A stretch of 64,000 nucleotides of DNA from Akkermansiaceae bacterium UBA1315 (GCA_002307065.1 DBTN01000010.1:50561-114560); one strand, 5' to 3'. Positions 26,401-35,156 are shown, counted from the first letter of the stretch. Notes: a model not told the origin generated them from the letters alone. Made by a program: numbers and translations.

Positions 26401-29245
26401 GGCAAGAAAGAAGGTCATCGCCGCATTGGCAGAGCAAGGCGGGACTTCGGGCACGCCGGAGCTTCTGTTAGATATTCCCCTTTTGCGCCGGATGCAGGAA
26501 CTGGTCGCAGAGTTGAATCTTCTCTCTCCGTGGGTAGCGGATCTTCCAGGCTGGGCGGCGCTTTCCAGCGATGTGACTCAAATCTCTTCGTCCGTCCTAG
26601 CTGCTGAAAAACTCCGTACGGGTATTCCACCGTTTGCCACCTCACCTGAGCATCTGATCGAGTTGCGCGCTGCCGTTCGCAAATGGGTCGTCGATGCAAA
26701 TGAGCTGTTAGATCCCCATGGATTGTTGAATCTATCTTTATCTCGGACGGGAAAGGCGCTCTCGGCTTTCGACGGATCTTACCGGCTTTTCCGCGAACGA
26801 TCTGGCGCTGCTCCCGATCATCAACCCGGTCTTGCTTCGATCCGTGACACGGCACTCGAAATTCATCATCACGAAGCTCGACTCCAGTCGTGGTGCGCCT
26901 GGCGGCGCGTGAGGGATGAAGCGGTTTTCGCAGGACTTTTACCTTTGGTCGAAATGCTCGAATCCGCGGCTGTCCGCCCAGACGAAGTCGCTGGCCATTT
27001 CGAAACAGCTTACGCCCGCTGGTTCGCCGCCAGAATCATTGATGCCGAGCCGCGTCTGCGGAATTTCGTTTCAGCGGAGCACATGAGCGACATTGAAACC
27101 TATCGAGCTCTCGACGACCGTTTGTCGAAACTCTGCGTCCGATACATCCGAGCAAAGCTCTGCGGCCTCATTCCTTCGAAAAACGATGTCAGCAAGCGCG
27201 ATGGCTTTGGCATTCTGAAACACGAGTTGCAAAAACAGCGCCGCCATAAACCGCTGCGCCAGCTCGCGATCGAAATGGGCGATGCCATGACCCGGCTCGC
27301 ACCCTGCATGCTAATGAGCCCGCTTTCCATCGCTCAATATCTCCCTACGGATCTCGCGCCATTCGATTTGGTGATTTTCGACGAAGCTTCACAGATCGCG
27401 CCGTGGGATGCGGTCGGATCCATCGCTCGCGGAAAACAGGTTGTCATCGCTGGAGATCCGCGTCAAATGCCCCCGACCAGCTTCTTTAACCGCGCGGTCG
27501 CCACGACCGATGATGACACGGAAGAAGATATGGAAAGCATCCTCGACGAATGCCTCGGAGCTGGAATTCCGAAACATTCGCTGAGCTGGCATTACCGCAG
27601 CCGGCATGAAAGCCTGATCGCCTTCTCAAACCATCGCTACTACGACAGCAATCTGATCACCTTCCCGGCGGCGGTGACTCGGAATAGCGCAGTCACCTGG
27701 AAACGAGTCAACGGCGTGTATGCGAAAGGCCGAGGACGAACCAATCAAGCCGAAGCGGAAGCCATGGTCGCAGAAGCCGTGCGACGCCTCACAGATCCCG
27801 CTTTCACCGGTGCCGGCAGATCCTTGGCAATCGTCACTCTCAACTCCGACCAACAGAAACTGGTCGAAGATCTGCTCGACCAAGCGAGGCAACGTCATCC
27901 GGAAATCGAGCCCTATTTCCTTGAGGACATGACCGAACCGGTCGTTGTGAAAAACCTGGAGACCGTCCAAGGAGACGAGCGTGATCTCATCATGCTCGGA
28001 GTTGGCTTCGGTCCCACCGAGCCCGGCTCTAACAGCATGTCGATGAGTTTCGGCCCGCTGAACCGCGACGGTGGCTGGCGGCGATTGAACGTTGCGATCA
28101 CACGCGCGCGCCATGAAATGATGATTTTCACCTCATTCGATTCATCGATGATCGACCTCAACCGGACCAACTCCCGCGCGGTTCGGGATCTGAAACATTT
28201 CCTGGAATTCGCTGACCGCGGCCCTCAAGCGCTTGCTGAAGCCGTCCGCGGATCCGTCGGAGGATATGACTCGCCATTTGAAGAAGCCGTCGCCCGCCGA
28301 CTGATCGATCGCGGTTGGCAAGTTGTGCCACAAATCGGAGTTTCGCGTTTCAGAATCGATCTGGGAATCGTTCATCCAGATCGGCCTGGAGATTATCTTG
28401 TAGGCATCGAATGCGATGGTGCCTCTTACCACAGCGCCGCAACCGCGAGGGATCGCGACAAGGTGAGGGCAGCGGTCCTTGGGGGACTCGGATGGAAACT
28501 TCTGCGTGTCTGGTCAACGGATTGGTGGGTAAACCCGGAAGGTGCCTTGGACCGACTGCATTCGGGAATCCAAGCGCTGGTCGATGAATCGCGAGTTTTG
28601 GCAAATTCAGAACAAGAAACGCAAATCTTCCCCACACCCCTCGATTCCGACGCAGGAGAGACGTCCGTCCAAGCCACAAGCCAGAATGAAGAAGCATCGG
28701 CTGCTGAATTGCTTTCGATGAAATTTTCGGACCTCCCAAACACTGCGGTCGCTGCCGATTATATCCTCACTGATTTTTCTCCATTCATCGACGTCATCTG
28801 TCCTGACAGTTTTTATCAGGATAGCTATGATCCGATTCTGTTAGATCTGATCACCCATGTCATTTCCTCCGAATCTCCGATTTCAGAAACCAACCTCGTG
28901 CAGCGCGTGGCCCGTGGCCACCGGTTCCAAAAATCAGGGAGATTGATCCGAGAGCGGATCATCGGATGTGCAGAAATGCATTTTCACGTTCGTCCCGATC
29001 CACTTGGAGGACGTTTCGTATGGAAAGACGAAAGTTCACCGCAGCAATGGGATCAATATCGTCTCGCGACCTCCGAAGAGAATCTCCGAAAAATCGAAGA
29101 TATCCCGTTCGAGGAACTGAGAATCGCGTCTCTGACCGTTTCGACAGGAGATTTACCGTTGGAGATTTCACGACTTTTAGGCATTCGTCGTCTTTCGGCG
29201 GCCCATCGTGAACGTCTTGAGCAGATGGTCGCCCTTCGGCAGTGA
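23438..29245 (+). CDS. giant DUF4011 helicase with Vsr-like nuclease (Hhe-type defence protein)
   Basis: A 1935-aa multidomain protein. Residues 1-130 look like beta-sandwich modules. About 200-260 is a transglutaminase-like segment with a Cys (NCLETT, residue 217) and His (TKGHAFVGVW, residue 243). DUF4011 begins near 370 (KIALWQRKLLDLTTRNRLL). An SF1/UPF1-like helicase follows, with Walker A DGPPGTGKSQTIANM near 683, DEASQIAPWD near 1314 and AGDPRQMPP, and late motifs WHYRSRHESL and LNVAITRARHE. A PD-(D/E)xK nuclease of the MTES_1575/Vsr group lies near 1640-1680 (RIDLGI, GIECDGASYHS), then a DUF3320-like tail. From memory, DUF4011-helicase-Vsr proteins were reported as antiphage genes named hhe. 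The adjacent HEPN-MNT pair supports a defence role. Confidence 0.88.
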   Translation: MSLTIKSTITAKIGFASHQNSVPVVRELEVINQGETGLENLVLELSSDPPFLETKSWRIDALRDGSTLHITDRDVKLHAGYLADLTESVSGEVRLRLLKDDEVLASSSHPVEILARNQWGGCGSMPELLPAFCMPNDPAIDRILKSASDVLRRAGKPAGIDGYNDKSRSRTWEMTSAIWSAVAGMELSYALHPSSFEETGQKVRMPGAIFEGRLANCLETTLLFAAALEQAKLNPLILLTKGHAFVGVWLQPQEFSQLIIDEAAAVRKRIELQELLVFETTLITHQPVPSFSQAVENAKRQLTDEDFHMVIDIRRARMQRIRPLGLTGGQGIATPAEQTTQPVVSEALEEAPILPAFDVEITPEINTPADKIALWQRKLLDLTTRNRLLHVPEKSKGVPLVCSEPGFLEDQLADGKKIKIVAVPDLEAGGRDAALHAQRHREDLVEQYAKDALHRNEVLSTLPKPKLEAELIDLYRKSRSDLDEGGANTLFLALGFLRWKKSADDPRSYRAPLILLPVKLERKSALSGVTMVMHEDEPRFNLTLLELLRQDFELTIPGLGDSLPMDESGVDVTRVWNIVRHAVRDVPGFEVSNELVLGTFSFAKYLMWKDLADRKDQLLKNAVVKHLIERSGEHFSSRGDFPRAEELDRKFDPSQLFTPLPGDSSQLAAVAASAEGFDFVLDGPPGTGKSQTIANMIAHNLALGRRVLFVAEKMAALDVVYRRLEEKGLGEFCLEVHSNKTSKIEVLKQLERAWDTRDQLSEQDWIKEAAEVRRLRDRLNDIVALLHQRRTNGLTLQSAIGRVVRDAGTATPRFTWPENTEHSEDDLAEMRNIVRRLGLNLKAIHETPAGFALIQHTDWSNAWQESLVSAAVGLPPKIDALVLEARQLLDQSKLPIPAESREEITRLVSLVRVILETHGVNLAFAFSPDVGEKITAAKRAVKILTDYRAVENKLSVRYRADAIPQLPLSDLESQWVEATKKFWFFASLARKKVIAALAEQGGTSGTPELLLDIPLLRRMQELVAELNLLSPWVADLPGWAALSSDVTQISSSVLAAEKLRTGIPPFATSPEHLIELRAAVRKWVVDANELLDPHGLLNLSLSRTGKALSAFDGSYRLFRERSGAAPDHQPGLASIRDTALEIHHHEARLQSWCAWRRVRDEAVFAGLLPLVEMLESAAVRPDEVAGHFETAYARWFAARIIDAEPRLRNFVSAEHMSDIETYRALDDRLSKLCVRYIRAKLCGLIPSKNDVSKRDGFGILKHELQKQRRHKPLRQLAIEMGDAMTRLAPCMLMSPLSIAQYLPTDLAPFDLVIFDEASQIAPWDAVGSIARGKQVVIAGDPRQMPPTSFFNRAVATTDDDTEEDMESILDECLGAGIPKHSLSWHYRSRHESLIAFSNHRYYDSNLITFPAAVTRNSAVTWKRVNGVYAKGRGRTNQAEAEAMVAEAVRRLTDPAFTGAGRSLAIVTLNSDQQKLVEDLLDQARQRHPEIEPYFLEDMTEPVVVKNLETVQGDERDLIMLGVGFGPTEPGSNSMSMSFGPLNRDGGWRRLNVAITRARHEMMIFTSFDSSMIDLNRTNSRAVRDLKHFLEFADRGPQALAEAVRGSVGGYDSPFEEAVARRLIDRGWQVVPQIGVSRFRIDLGIVHPDRPGDYLVGIECDGASYHSAATARDRDKVRAAVLGGLGWKLLRVWSTDWWVNPEGALDRLHSGIQALVDESRVLANSEQETQIFPTPLDSDAGETSVQATSQNEEASAAELLSMKFSDLPNTAVAADYILTDFSPFIDVICPDSFYQDSYDPILLDLITHVISSESPISETNLVQRVARGHRFQKSGRLIRERIIGCAEMHFHVRPDPLGGRFVWKDESSPQQWDQYRLATSEENLRKIEDIPFEELRIASLTVSTGDLPLEISRLLGIRRLSAAHRERLEQMVALRQ

Positions 29246-29284
29246 TCATCCCGCGATCTTCTCGCACGAATGGGCTCACCACAG

Positions 29285-29332
29285 CCCCAAAAAAGCGAAA
29301 GCCGTTTAACTCTTTCGAGCTAAACGGCTTTC
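29285..29332 (-). terminator. rho-independent terminator of tRNA-fMet
   Basis: A perfect 12-bp stem, GAAAGCCGTTTA paired with TAAACGGCTTTC (29297-29332), is followed on the minus strand by GCTTTTTT. It lies 2 bases beyond the tRNA 3' end. The same hairpin also separates the large helicase gene from the tRNA. Confidence 0.9.
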
Positions 29333-29334
29333 AT

Positions 29335-29411
<77 letters not shown>

Positions 29412-29520
29412 TTTTTAACCATGCGCCTTTCGGCGCGGGGCGGAATGATTAGGCGACGCGAACTAATTGTGCAAGGGAAATTTTGCTATTATTCAAACTT
29501 CGTGTTTTTCTCGCCCCGCG

Positions 29521-30450
29521 ATGACCTCAAATCGGTGCGAAACTTGGCTCACGGCTTCTGATTGGCAGGCGAAGGCGGCCACCCATTTCGCGCGGGCAAG
29601 CGCTTATACGGTTCCCGCCCGTGAGCGGAAGGACCGAGGACTGCCGCATCCGATCGAGGACTTTTTGTTTCAGTATTATCCGTTCGCTCTTTCACTGCTG
29701 GAAAATTGGCAGCCTGGTTTCGGAATCGGTTTGGAATGGGAAGAATCAACGGAGCCCCCTTCGCCTTTCCCACAGTTTTCCTCAAAGTATTACACGACCG
29801 AGCAGGAAATTCGGTTCGCCGATGTCGATCGTCTTTCCGAAAAGGAACGCGAGCGGTTGGTGTGGATTCACGGCTTGCTGGTCGCGACGCAGAATCGCCC
29901 GCCCTCGTTTGCCTGCCATGGGCTTCACGAGTGGGCGATGGTGTATCGGGGAAAGGAAGTGCGGCATGAAAAAACCACTCCTTTGCGACTGCCTCAGGAA
30001 CAAATCGATGCGCTCGTCGAGTCGCGCGCGATCTGCTGCTCGCATCACGACGCTTTCCGGTTTTTCGCAAAAGAAGCGCGGCCGCTGAACCGGTTGCAGC
30101 CAACGCTCGAAGACCGGGTGTCCATGGAACAGCCGGGCTGCGTTCACGCCAATATGGATCTCTACAAATGGGCGGCGAAATGCATGCCGTGGACCGGTTC
30201 GGAGCTTCTGTTAGATTGTTTCGAACTTGCGATCGAACTGCGGGACTTGGATATGAAAGCCAGTCCCTACGATCTCCGGGCGTGGGACCGCGAGCCGATC
30301 TGCATTGAAACACCCGATGGCCGCAGGATTTACGAAGCGGAGCAACGTCGGCTGGCGTTTGCAGGTTTACGCCTGAGGAGCCGCCTGATCGACACGCTTG
30401 AGAAAACCCTCGCCGCGACCGGTGGAGTCACGTCTGTTAGAATCGGTTAG
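29521..30450 (+). CDS. conserved protein, often labelled 3-methyladenine DNA glycosylase
   Basis: The 309-aa product resembles a family annotated in databases as 3-methyladenine DNA glycosylase, recalled from motifs such as HPIEDFLFQYYPF, HGLHEWAMVYRG, CSHHDAFRFF, EQPGCVHANMDLYKWA and DCFELAIELRDLDMKASPYD. It has many conserved His, Asp and aromatic residues but no helix-hairpin-helix glycosylase motif that I can see, so the catalytic claim is unverified. ATG 29521 gives MTSNRCETWLTASDWQ; a longer frame reaches 29467 without support. Its stop overlaps the nadK stop by 4 bases on the opposite strand. Confidence 0.65.
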   Translation: MTSNRCETWLTASDWQAKAATHFARASAYTVPARERKDRGLPHPIEDFLFQYYPFALSLLENWQPGFGIGLEWEESTEPPSPFPQFSSKYYTTEQEIRFADVDRLSEKERERLVWIHGLLVATQNRPPSFACHGLHEWAMVYRGKEVRHEKTTPLRLPQEQIDALVESRAICCSHHDAFRFFAKEARPLNRLQPTLEDRVSMEQPGCVHANMDLYKWAAKCMPWTGSELLLDCFELAIELRDLDMKASPYDLRAWDREPICIETPDGRRIYEAEQRRLAFAGLRLRSRLIDTLEKTLAATGGVTSVRIG

Positions 30451-31331
30451 AGACCTTGCCAGCGGAGCTTTTGCCGCAGCGCTTCGTAGAATGTCGTACC
30501 TTCCAGTCTCAGCAAACGGAACGTCCGTTTCGCTTTGCGGACTTCGATGCAATCGCCCGGCTGGATGTGGGTGTTGTCGCGGCCATCGACGGTGAAAAGC
30601 ATTGGCCCATCATCTGGATTGACCGGTGAAAGCTCGATCACCGAATCGTCCGCCATCACCAGCGAACGTTGGCTCAAGCTGTGGGGGCAGATCGGTGTGA
30701 TCACAAAAACCGCCGACGAGGGATCGATCAGCGGCCCTCCTGCGGAAAGCGAGTAGGCGGTCGAACCGGTCGGCGTTGCGACGATCAACCCATCCGCCCG
30801 GTATTGATTCAGCAGTTGCCCATTGACCTTGGCAGTGAGGGAAACGAGGCGTCCGACATCGCCGCGAGCCACGGTGATTTCGTTGAGCGCGATGAAAACT
30901 TCCGGATCTTTTCCGGCACGATAGACGGTTGCTTCGAGAAGCGTCCTAACACTGGTCGCAAACCGGTTTTCCGCAACGGCGGCCGCGAAGGCGTCCAGTT
31001 CACCATCGGTGCAGGTCGTGAGAAATCCGAGCGTGCCAATATTGATTCCGGCGACGGGTTTTGCAAAATCACCCAACCGTAAAACGGCGTTAAGCATCGT
31101 CCCATCGCCTCCGAGAACCGCCGCGACGTCTACGTTGTCGGAAAATTCCGCCGCAGGAATGCCGCCGGATTCACCCGCTAGCGCAGCGGTTTCTTCATCG
31201 AGCACGCAAGAGCATCCTCGTTGTTCCAGCACTTCCCTTAACGCTTTGAGAGTTCGTAGCGCACCGGATTTATGGGGGTTGGCGAGAATTCCTATCTTCA
31301 ACGTTTCACACGCTATCGGTCCATCCCCCAT
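30447..31331 (-). CDS. nadK: NAD kinase
   Basis: NAD kinase phosphorylates NAD+ to NADP+ using ATP or polyphosphate. Family signatures are all present: LKIGILANPHKSGALRTL at the start, the catalytic GGDGTML, GINIGTLGFLT, LNEITVARG and the glycine-rich TPTGSTAYSLSAGGPLI. The 294-aa length (from ATG 31331, MGDGPIACETLKIG) is normal; an alternative ATG at 31361 adds ten residues. The last codons overlap the end of the convergent 29521 gene. Confidence 0.95.
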   Translation of the reverse strand: MGDGPIACETLKIGILANPHKSGALRTLKALREVLEQRGCSCVLDEETAALAGESGGIPAAEFSDNVDVAAVLGGDGTMLNAVLRLGDFAKPVAGINIGTLGFLTTCTDGELDAFAAAVAENRFATSVRTLLEATVYRAGKDPEVFIALNEITVARGDVGRLVSLTAKVNGQLLNQYRADGLIVATPTGSTAYSLSAGGPLIDPSSAVFVITPICPHSLSQRSLVMADDSVIELSPVNPDDGPMLFTVDGRDNTHIQPGDCIEVRKAKRTFRLLRLEGTTFYEALRQKLRWQGL

Positions 31332-31544
31332 GTGGCAAGCGGGACCGTTCAAATATTTCATTCGGGAAATGCCGATTTCTCCCCCACCCCACTCTCCTGT
31401 TGTAAGGTGCCGTCTTATCGCCCATCGCGCCGCGGATCAGGAGACCTGGCGGAGTCGCGGAAAATCGGATCGACTTCCCGCGCGGCTCACAACATCATCC
31501 GCTATCGACATTTCCCCGAGCATCATCCAAATTCCCCCGTCAGC

Positions 31545-32201
31545 ATGAATCGCCCCTCACTCATCCTCTTTGCGTTTTTCGCCACCGTTTCAATCGCCGC
31601 ATCCGCACCGCGCATCGCGCTTGTCCGCGTGTCTGATATTTATCGGCAGTTGGAATCCACGAAAGCCATGCAGACCCGCATCGAAAACGAGCGTAAAGCC
31701 ATCATGGATGACGAACGTGCCACGGCGTTGAAAGACATGCTCGTCGAGCTCAAGACGCTGCAGGAACAGTACGCTCAAAAATCCCCAACGCTTGAGGAAG
31801 AGGAAAAATCCAAGCTCGCCCGCGACTACGAAATCCGGGCACGGGAAGCGCGGAACATGCAGCAGGAATTGGAACGCTACCACGCGGAGCGCACCAAAGA
31901 AATCAACAAAGAGCTCGTCGCCGCCATGCGCGCCTCCCTGAATCAAATTGTTGAAATTTCTCAAAAAACGGCGAAGGAGCAAGGATACGACTGCGTCTTC
32001 GACAGTTCCGGCGAAACCAACAGCGCCGTTCCTTTCATTCTTTATTCCAAATCTCCAAACGATCTGACCGACAACGTCATTGCGATTTTAAAAGACATGA
32101 ATCCGCCAGCAGCCGCACCGGCACCTGCCGCAGCCCCTGCCACGCCTGCTGCTACTACACCTGCGCCTGCTGCCGCTCCATCCGCACCCGCCGCTCCCTA
32201 A
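31545..32201 (+). CDS. Skp/OmpH-like periplasmic chaperone
   Basis: A 218-aa exported protein of the Skp/OmpH family, chaperones for outer-membrane proteins. It has a signal peptide (LILFAFFATVSIAASA), a short beta-strand IALVRVSDIYRQLEST, a charged coiled-coil hairpin (about 40-135, the Skp tentacles) and a final strand region GYDCVFDSSGE. The C-terminal 30 residues are an Ala-Pro-rich low-complexity tail not found in classical Skp. ATG 31545 is chosen because it gives a proper signal sequence; the upstream open frame has none. An outer-membrane chaperone supports a diderm host. Confidence 0.85.
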   Translation: MNRPSLILFAFFATVSIAASAPRIALVRVSDIYRQLESTKAMQTRIENERKAIMDDERATALKDMLVELKTLQEQYAQKSPTLEEEEKSKLARDYEIRAREARNMQQELERYHAERTKEINKELVAAMRASLNQIVEISQKTAKEQGYDCVFDSSGETNSAVPFILYSKSPNDLTDNVIAILKDMNPPAAAPAPAAAPATPAATTPAPAAAPSAPAAP

Positions 32202-32216
32202 TCCGGCCCTCTCCGC

Positions 32217-32747
32217 ATGATTTCCATGGAAAACTTTCTCCTGATCCTCCAGAGCCCATTCACCTGGGGCCTGCTTCTTGGCCTGCTCATCGCGATTTTC
32301 ATCTGGAAAGCTGGCTTCACTGCTCGGCGTCATGCGGCCCGCGAGCTCAAACGAGTTGAAAATGAAATGCGCGACCTTCAAACGCATCTCAACACCCAAC
32401 TGAAAATCAATGCGACCGGGAACCAATCGCTTCAGAACGAGTTGGAAACCCTGCGCCAGCAAAACGAAGTCCTTCGAGTCAACACCGCCGCTCTTCAACA
32501 AAAACCGGGCCGGGCGGAACAGCGCCTTTTGCAAATCCACGAAACCGCTGTTCGCCTGATGCGCGAACAAGCACCCGGTTTCGCTCCGGCGTGGGAAAGA
32601 GCTCTGCGCCAAGCCGAAGCGGACCTCGAAGCGGCTGATTCCGGCCTGAAAAAACTGGTCCGCCGCGTGATTCCCGGCCTGAGCAACGGATCATCGCCTG
32701 GAACACCTTCCCAGCCGACCCTGACCATCGACGAACGCGTCGACTAA
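32217..32747 (+). CDS. membrane-anchored coiled-coil protein of unknown function
   Basis: A 176-aa protein with one N-terminal membrane helix (WGLLLGLLIAIFIWKAGF, about 17-34), a following basic patch and a coiled coil (about 40-105). The rest is charged and helical, ending in a Ser/Pro-rich tail. It follows the Skp-like gene by 15 bases and may share its transcript. An ATG 9 bases downstream (MENFLL) is an alternative start. No family is recognised. Its TAA overlaps the TAG of the convergent MobA-MOSC gene. Confidence 0.6.
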   Translation: MISMENFLLILQSPFTWGLLLGLLIAIFIWKAGFTARRHAARELKRVENEMRDLQTHLNTQLKINATGNQSLQNELETLRQQNEVLRVNTAALQQKPGRAEQRLLQIHETAVRLMREQAPGFAPAWERALRQAEADLEAADSGLKKLVRRVIPGLSNGSSPGTPSQPTLTIDERVD

Positions 32748-33910
32748 ACCGTTCGCCCGGTTTTAAGAATTCCGTCACTGAGAATCCTGGCCCTCAAGCC
32801 GCCACGGAAGCGCTCTTTTAAAAATTCGTTTACTCCCGGACGGACCGCCTCGTCCATCCAGTAACACGGTTTGCATTCCTCGGCACCTTCGAATTCCACA
32901 CCCTGGAACCGAAACCGTTTCCCGACCCAGTCGGCCAGATCGACGCCTTGGACGATCAAATTTCGGCGAAAAACCGAAGCTGGCAGCTCAGGCAAACCGA
33001 AAGCTTTCCGGACCGCTTCGACGACTTCGGAATCAAAAAACGTCACCTGCCCTTTAAAATCCGGCCGGTAGCCAAAATACCGATCCCCCTCCAGTCCCAA
33101 ACCGTTCACGCAGCGAACCTCGGAAACTTCACGAATCCCGTGATCCAGACGGCCTTGATCGTGGCGCCCTTTAAAATCGTGGCCGTCCGAAATCCAAATC
33201 GAAATGAGATCCGCTTTCCATTCAGGGGTATGATTCAAAGGTTCCATCTGTCTAAACCGAGTCCAGTCGTCACGGGTATTGGCATTTTCCAAAGCACCTG
33301 TCGTCACCGGTTCTAACAGTCGGACCTTGGATTGGGATAAAATTCTCCGGATCGAGAAATTTCCCATTTGCCAACCCTCTCGTAAAATTTCGCGCGCTCC
33401 CTTCCCATAAAACCCGCACAACGGCTCCGGTTGGCCGTCCATTTCGCTGCGAAACATTCGGAACATTTCGTCCGTGCGAACCGGTTCCAAAAGGCGAGCC
33501 AAGGTTCGGCGGTCGAGTTTTGGCAAATCGCAGGCGACTACCAACCAATCCGCATCCGGCCGGGAATCGAGCGCGGCGAGAATTCCACCGAGCGGCCCGT
33601 GGCTTTCCTCGGCGTCTCGCAAAATCTTCACTTTTGCGACATCTTCAAAGCCAGCGGGAATTTCCTGCGCCGCCCGCAAGGACAGATACACTTCTTCACA
33701 ACCGGTTTCCCGCAAGAGATCAAAACATCGCCGAGCTAAAGTCCTACCGTCTGGATGAATCAGAGACGCCTTGTCCTGCCCCATCCGCAGGCTTTTCCCG
33801 CCCGCGAGCACTAGGCCACAGACGGACGGAACAGTCGTTCTCGCAGAATCGCTATCGGGTGAATTTTGCAACCTTGCCGATTTATCAGAAATCGCGCCCC
33901 CTGCAACCAC
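32744..33910 (-). CDS. MobA-MOSC fusion (molybdenum cofactor nucleotidyltransferase + MOSC)
   Basis: Two normally separate domains share one 388-aa chain. Residues about 30-210 are a MobA-type nucleotidyltransferase with LVLAGGKSLRMGQDKASL, SHGPLGGILAALDS and VVACDLPKLD. Residues about 225-388 are a MOSC domain with DHGIREVSEVRCVNGLGLEG, FRRNLIVQGVDLADW and the conserved cysteine in EECKPCYWMDEAV. MobA attaches GMP or CMP to molybdopterin; MOSC proteins bind and transfer sulfur or the cofactor. No other molybdopterin genes are in the window. The GTG at 33910 is the longest start; the first 28 residues look non-domain and the true start may be later. Confidence 0.85.
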   Translation of the reverse strand: MVAGGAISDKSARLQNSPDSDSARTTVPSVCGLVLAGGKSLRMGQDKASLIHPDGRTLARRCFDLLRETGCEEVYLSLRAAQEIPAGFEDVAKVKILRDAEESHGPLGGILAALDSRPDADWLVVACDLPKLDRRTLARLLEPVRTDEMFRMFRSEMDGQPEPLCGFYGKGAREILREGWQMGNFSIRRILSQSKVRLLEPVTTGALENANTRDDWTRFRQMEPLNHTPEWKADLISIWISDGHDFKGRHDQGRLDHGIREVSEVRCVNGLGLEGDRYFGYRPDFKGQVTFFDSEVVEAVRKAFGLPELPASVFRRNLIVQGVDLADWVGKRFRFQGVEFEGAEECKPCYWMDEAVRPGVNEFLKERFRGGLRARILSDGILKTGRTV

Positions 33911-34007
33911 CGGTTCTCGTCACAGGGGCATCTTCATTCCACCATTTCTTCGACCCGCCGTGAAGATCAAGGTTGGACAACTTCCGCCCTTGTTTCATCC
34001 TCGCGAC

Positions 34008-35096
34008 ATGCCTTCCGTGCACGTCAATCTTTCCGATCGGTCCTACGATGTTCTTGTGGAGCCGGGACTGCTGAAATCCGCAGGAAAAACTCTCGTCGAT
34101 TCCGGCATCGACTTGGGTCGTGTGGCGGTGATTACCGATGAGAATGTCGCCCAATTTCATGCCGCCGACCTCCTTTCCTCGTTAAAATCCGCCGGGTTTG
34201 AAACCACCCTGCACATCGTTCCCGCAGGCGAAGGATCGAAATCAATGAGCCAGGTGGAAAGTGTTTGCCGGGAAATGATCCGCGGCGGCCACGACCGGAA
34301 ATCCAAAGTCATCGCACTTGGCGGCGGCGTGGTGGGCGATCTGGCCGGTTTTATCGCAGCGATCTTTTACCGAGGTATCCCCTTTGTTCAAATTCCGACG
34401 ACCATCGTTTCGCAAGTCGATTCATCTGTCGGCGGAAAAACCGGTGTGAATGTTGCCGAGGGGAAAAACCTTCTGGGTGCGTTTCATCAACCGGTTCTGG
34501 TCTTGGTCGACCCACAGACGCTCCGCACTTTGCCGGACCGGGAATTTCATGAAGGATTTGCGGAAGCGATCAAACACGCGGCCATCCGGGACGAATCGAT
34601 GCTCGCCGATCTGGCCGCACTCGATCCTTCCGACCGCGATGTTCCGGCGGACTTGATCGCACGCAATATCGCGATCAAAGCGCGCATTGTCGAAGCGGAC
34701 GAATTCGAGACGAAAGGAATTCGCGCGTTGCTCAACTTCGGGCATACCATCGGCCACGGAATCGAAGCCGCAGTTCCGTATGGCGAAATGCTGCACGGCG
34801 AAGCGATCTCCCTCGGTCTGCGGGCAGCACTTTTCCTCTCGGAGCGCAAAACCGGCCTGCGCCCGGAGCAGTCCGCGAAGGTATTGAAACTTCTCGAAAA
34901 ATTCCACCTCCCCTTGGTTTTATCACTTTCCATCACCACCGACACGATCTTCCAAAAGCTGTCGACCGATAAAAAATTCTCGGCGGGAAAAATCCGCTTT
35001 GTCCTGTTGGACGCACCCGGTTCGGCCACGCTCAGCTCCGAAATTTCTGCGGATGATCTGCGGCAAGCGATCGAACATCTCCGCACCACGCTTTGA
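34008..35096 (+). CDS. aroB: 3-dehydroquinate synthase
   Basis: AroB converts 3-deoxy-D-arabino-heptulosonate 7-phosphate to 3-dehydroquinate in the shikimate pathway, using NAD+ and a divalent metal. The 362-aa product has the NAD-binding ALGGGVVGDLAGFIAAIFYR, the PTTIVSQVDSSVGGKTGVN block, EGFAEAIKHAAI and the metal-ligand histidines in LLNFGHTIGHGIEA and GEMLHGEA. ATG 34008 gives MPSVHVNLSDRSYDVLV, matching the family's N-terminus; the open frame extends to 33771 without homology. It is divergent from the MobA-MOSC gene. Confidence 0.96.
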   Translation: MPSVHVNLSDRSYDVLVEPGLLKSAGKTLVDSGIDLGRVAVITDENVAQFHAADLLSSLKSAGFETTLHIVPAGEGSKSMSQVESVCREMIRGGHDRKSKVIALGGGVVGDLAGFIAAIFYRGIPFVQIPTTIVSQVDSSVGGKTGVNVAEGKNLLGAFHQPVLVLVDPQTLRTLPDREFHEGFAEAIKHAAIRDESMLADLAALDPSDRDVPADLIARNIAIKARIVEADEFETKGIRALLNFGHTIGHGIEAAVPYGEMLHGEAISLGLRAALFLSERKTGLRPEQSAKVLKLLEKFHLPLVLSLSITTDTIFQKLSTDKKFSAGKIRFVLLDAPGSATLSSEISADDLRQAIEHLRTTL

Positions 35097-35103
35097 TACG
35101 AAA

Positions 35104-35134
35104 CAGCCGACGCGTCATCAGGAAGCGTCGGCTG
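35104..35134. terminator. bidirectional hairpin between aroB and the DUF892 gene
   Basis: CAGCCGACGC (35104-35113) pairs perfectly with GCGTCGGCTG (35125-35134) across an 11-base loop. It sits between two convergent genes. Neither side has a long T run, so termination is inferred from position and stem strength. Confidence 0.65.
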
Positions 35135-35156
35135 AATGAATCAAAAACCGGTGACA

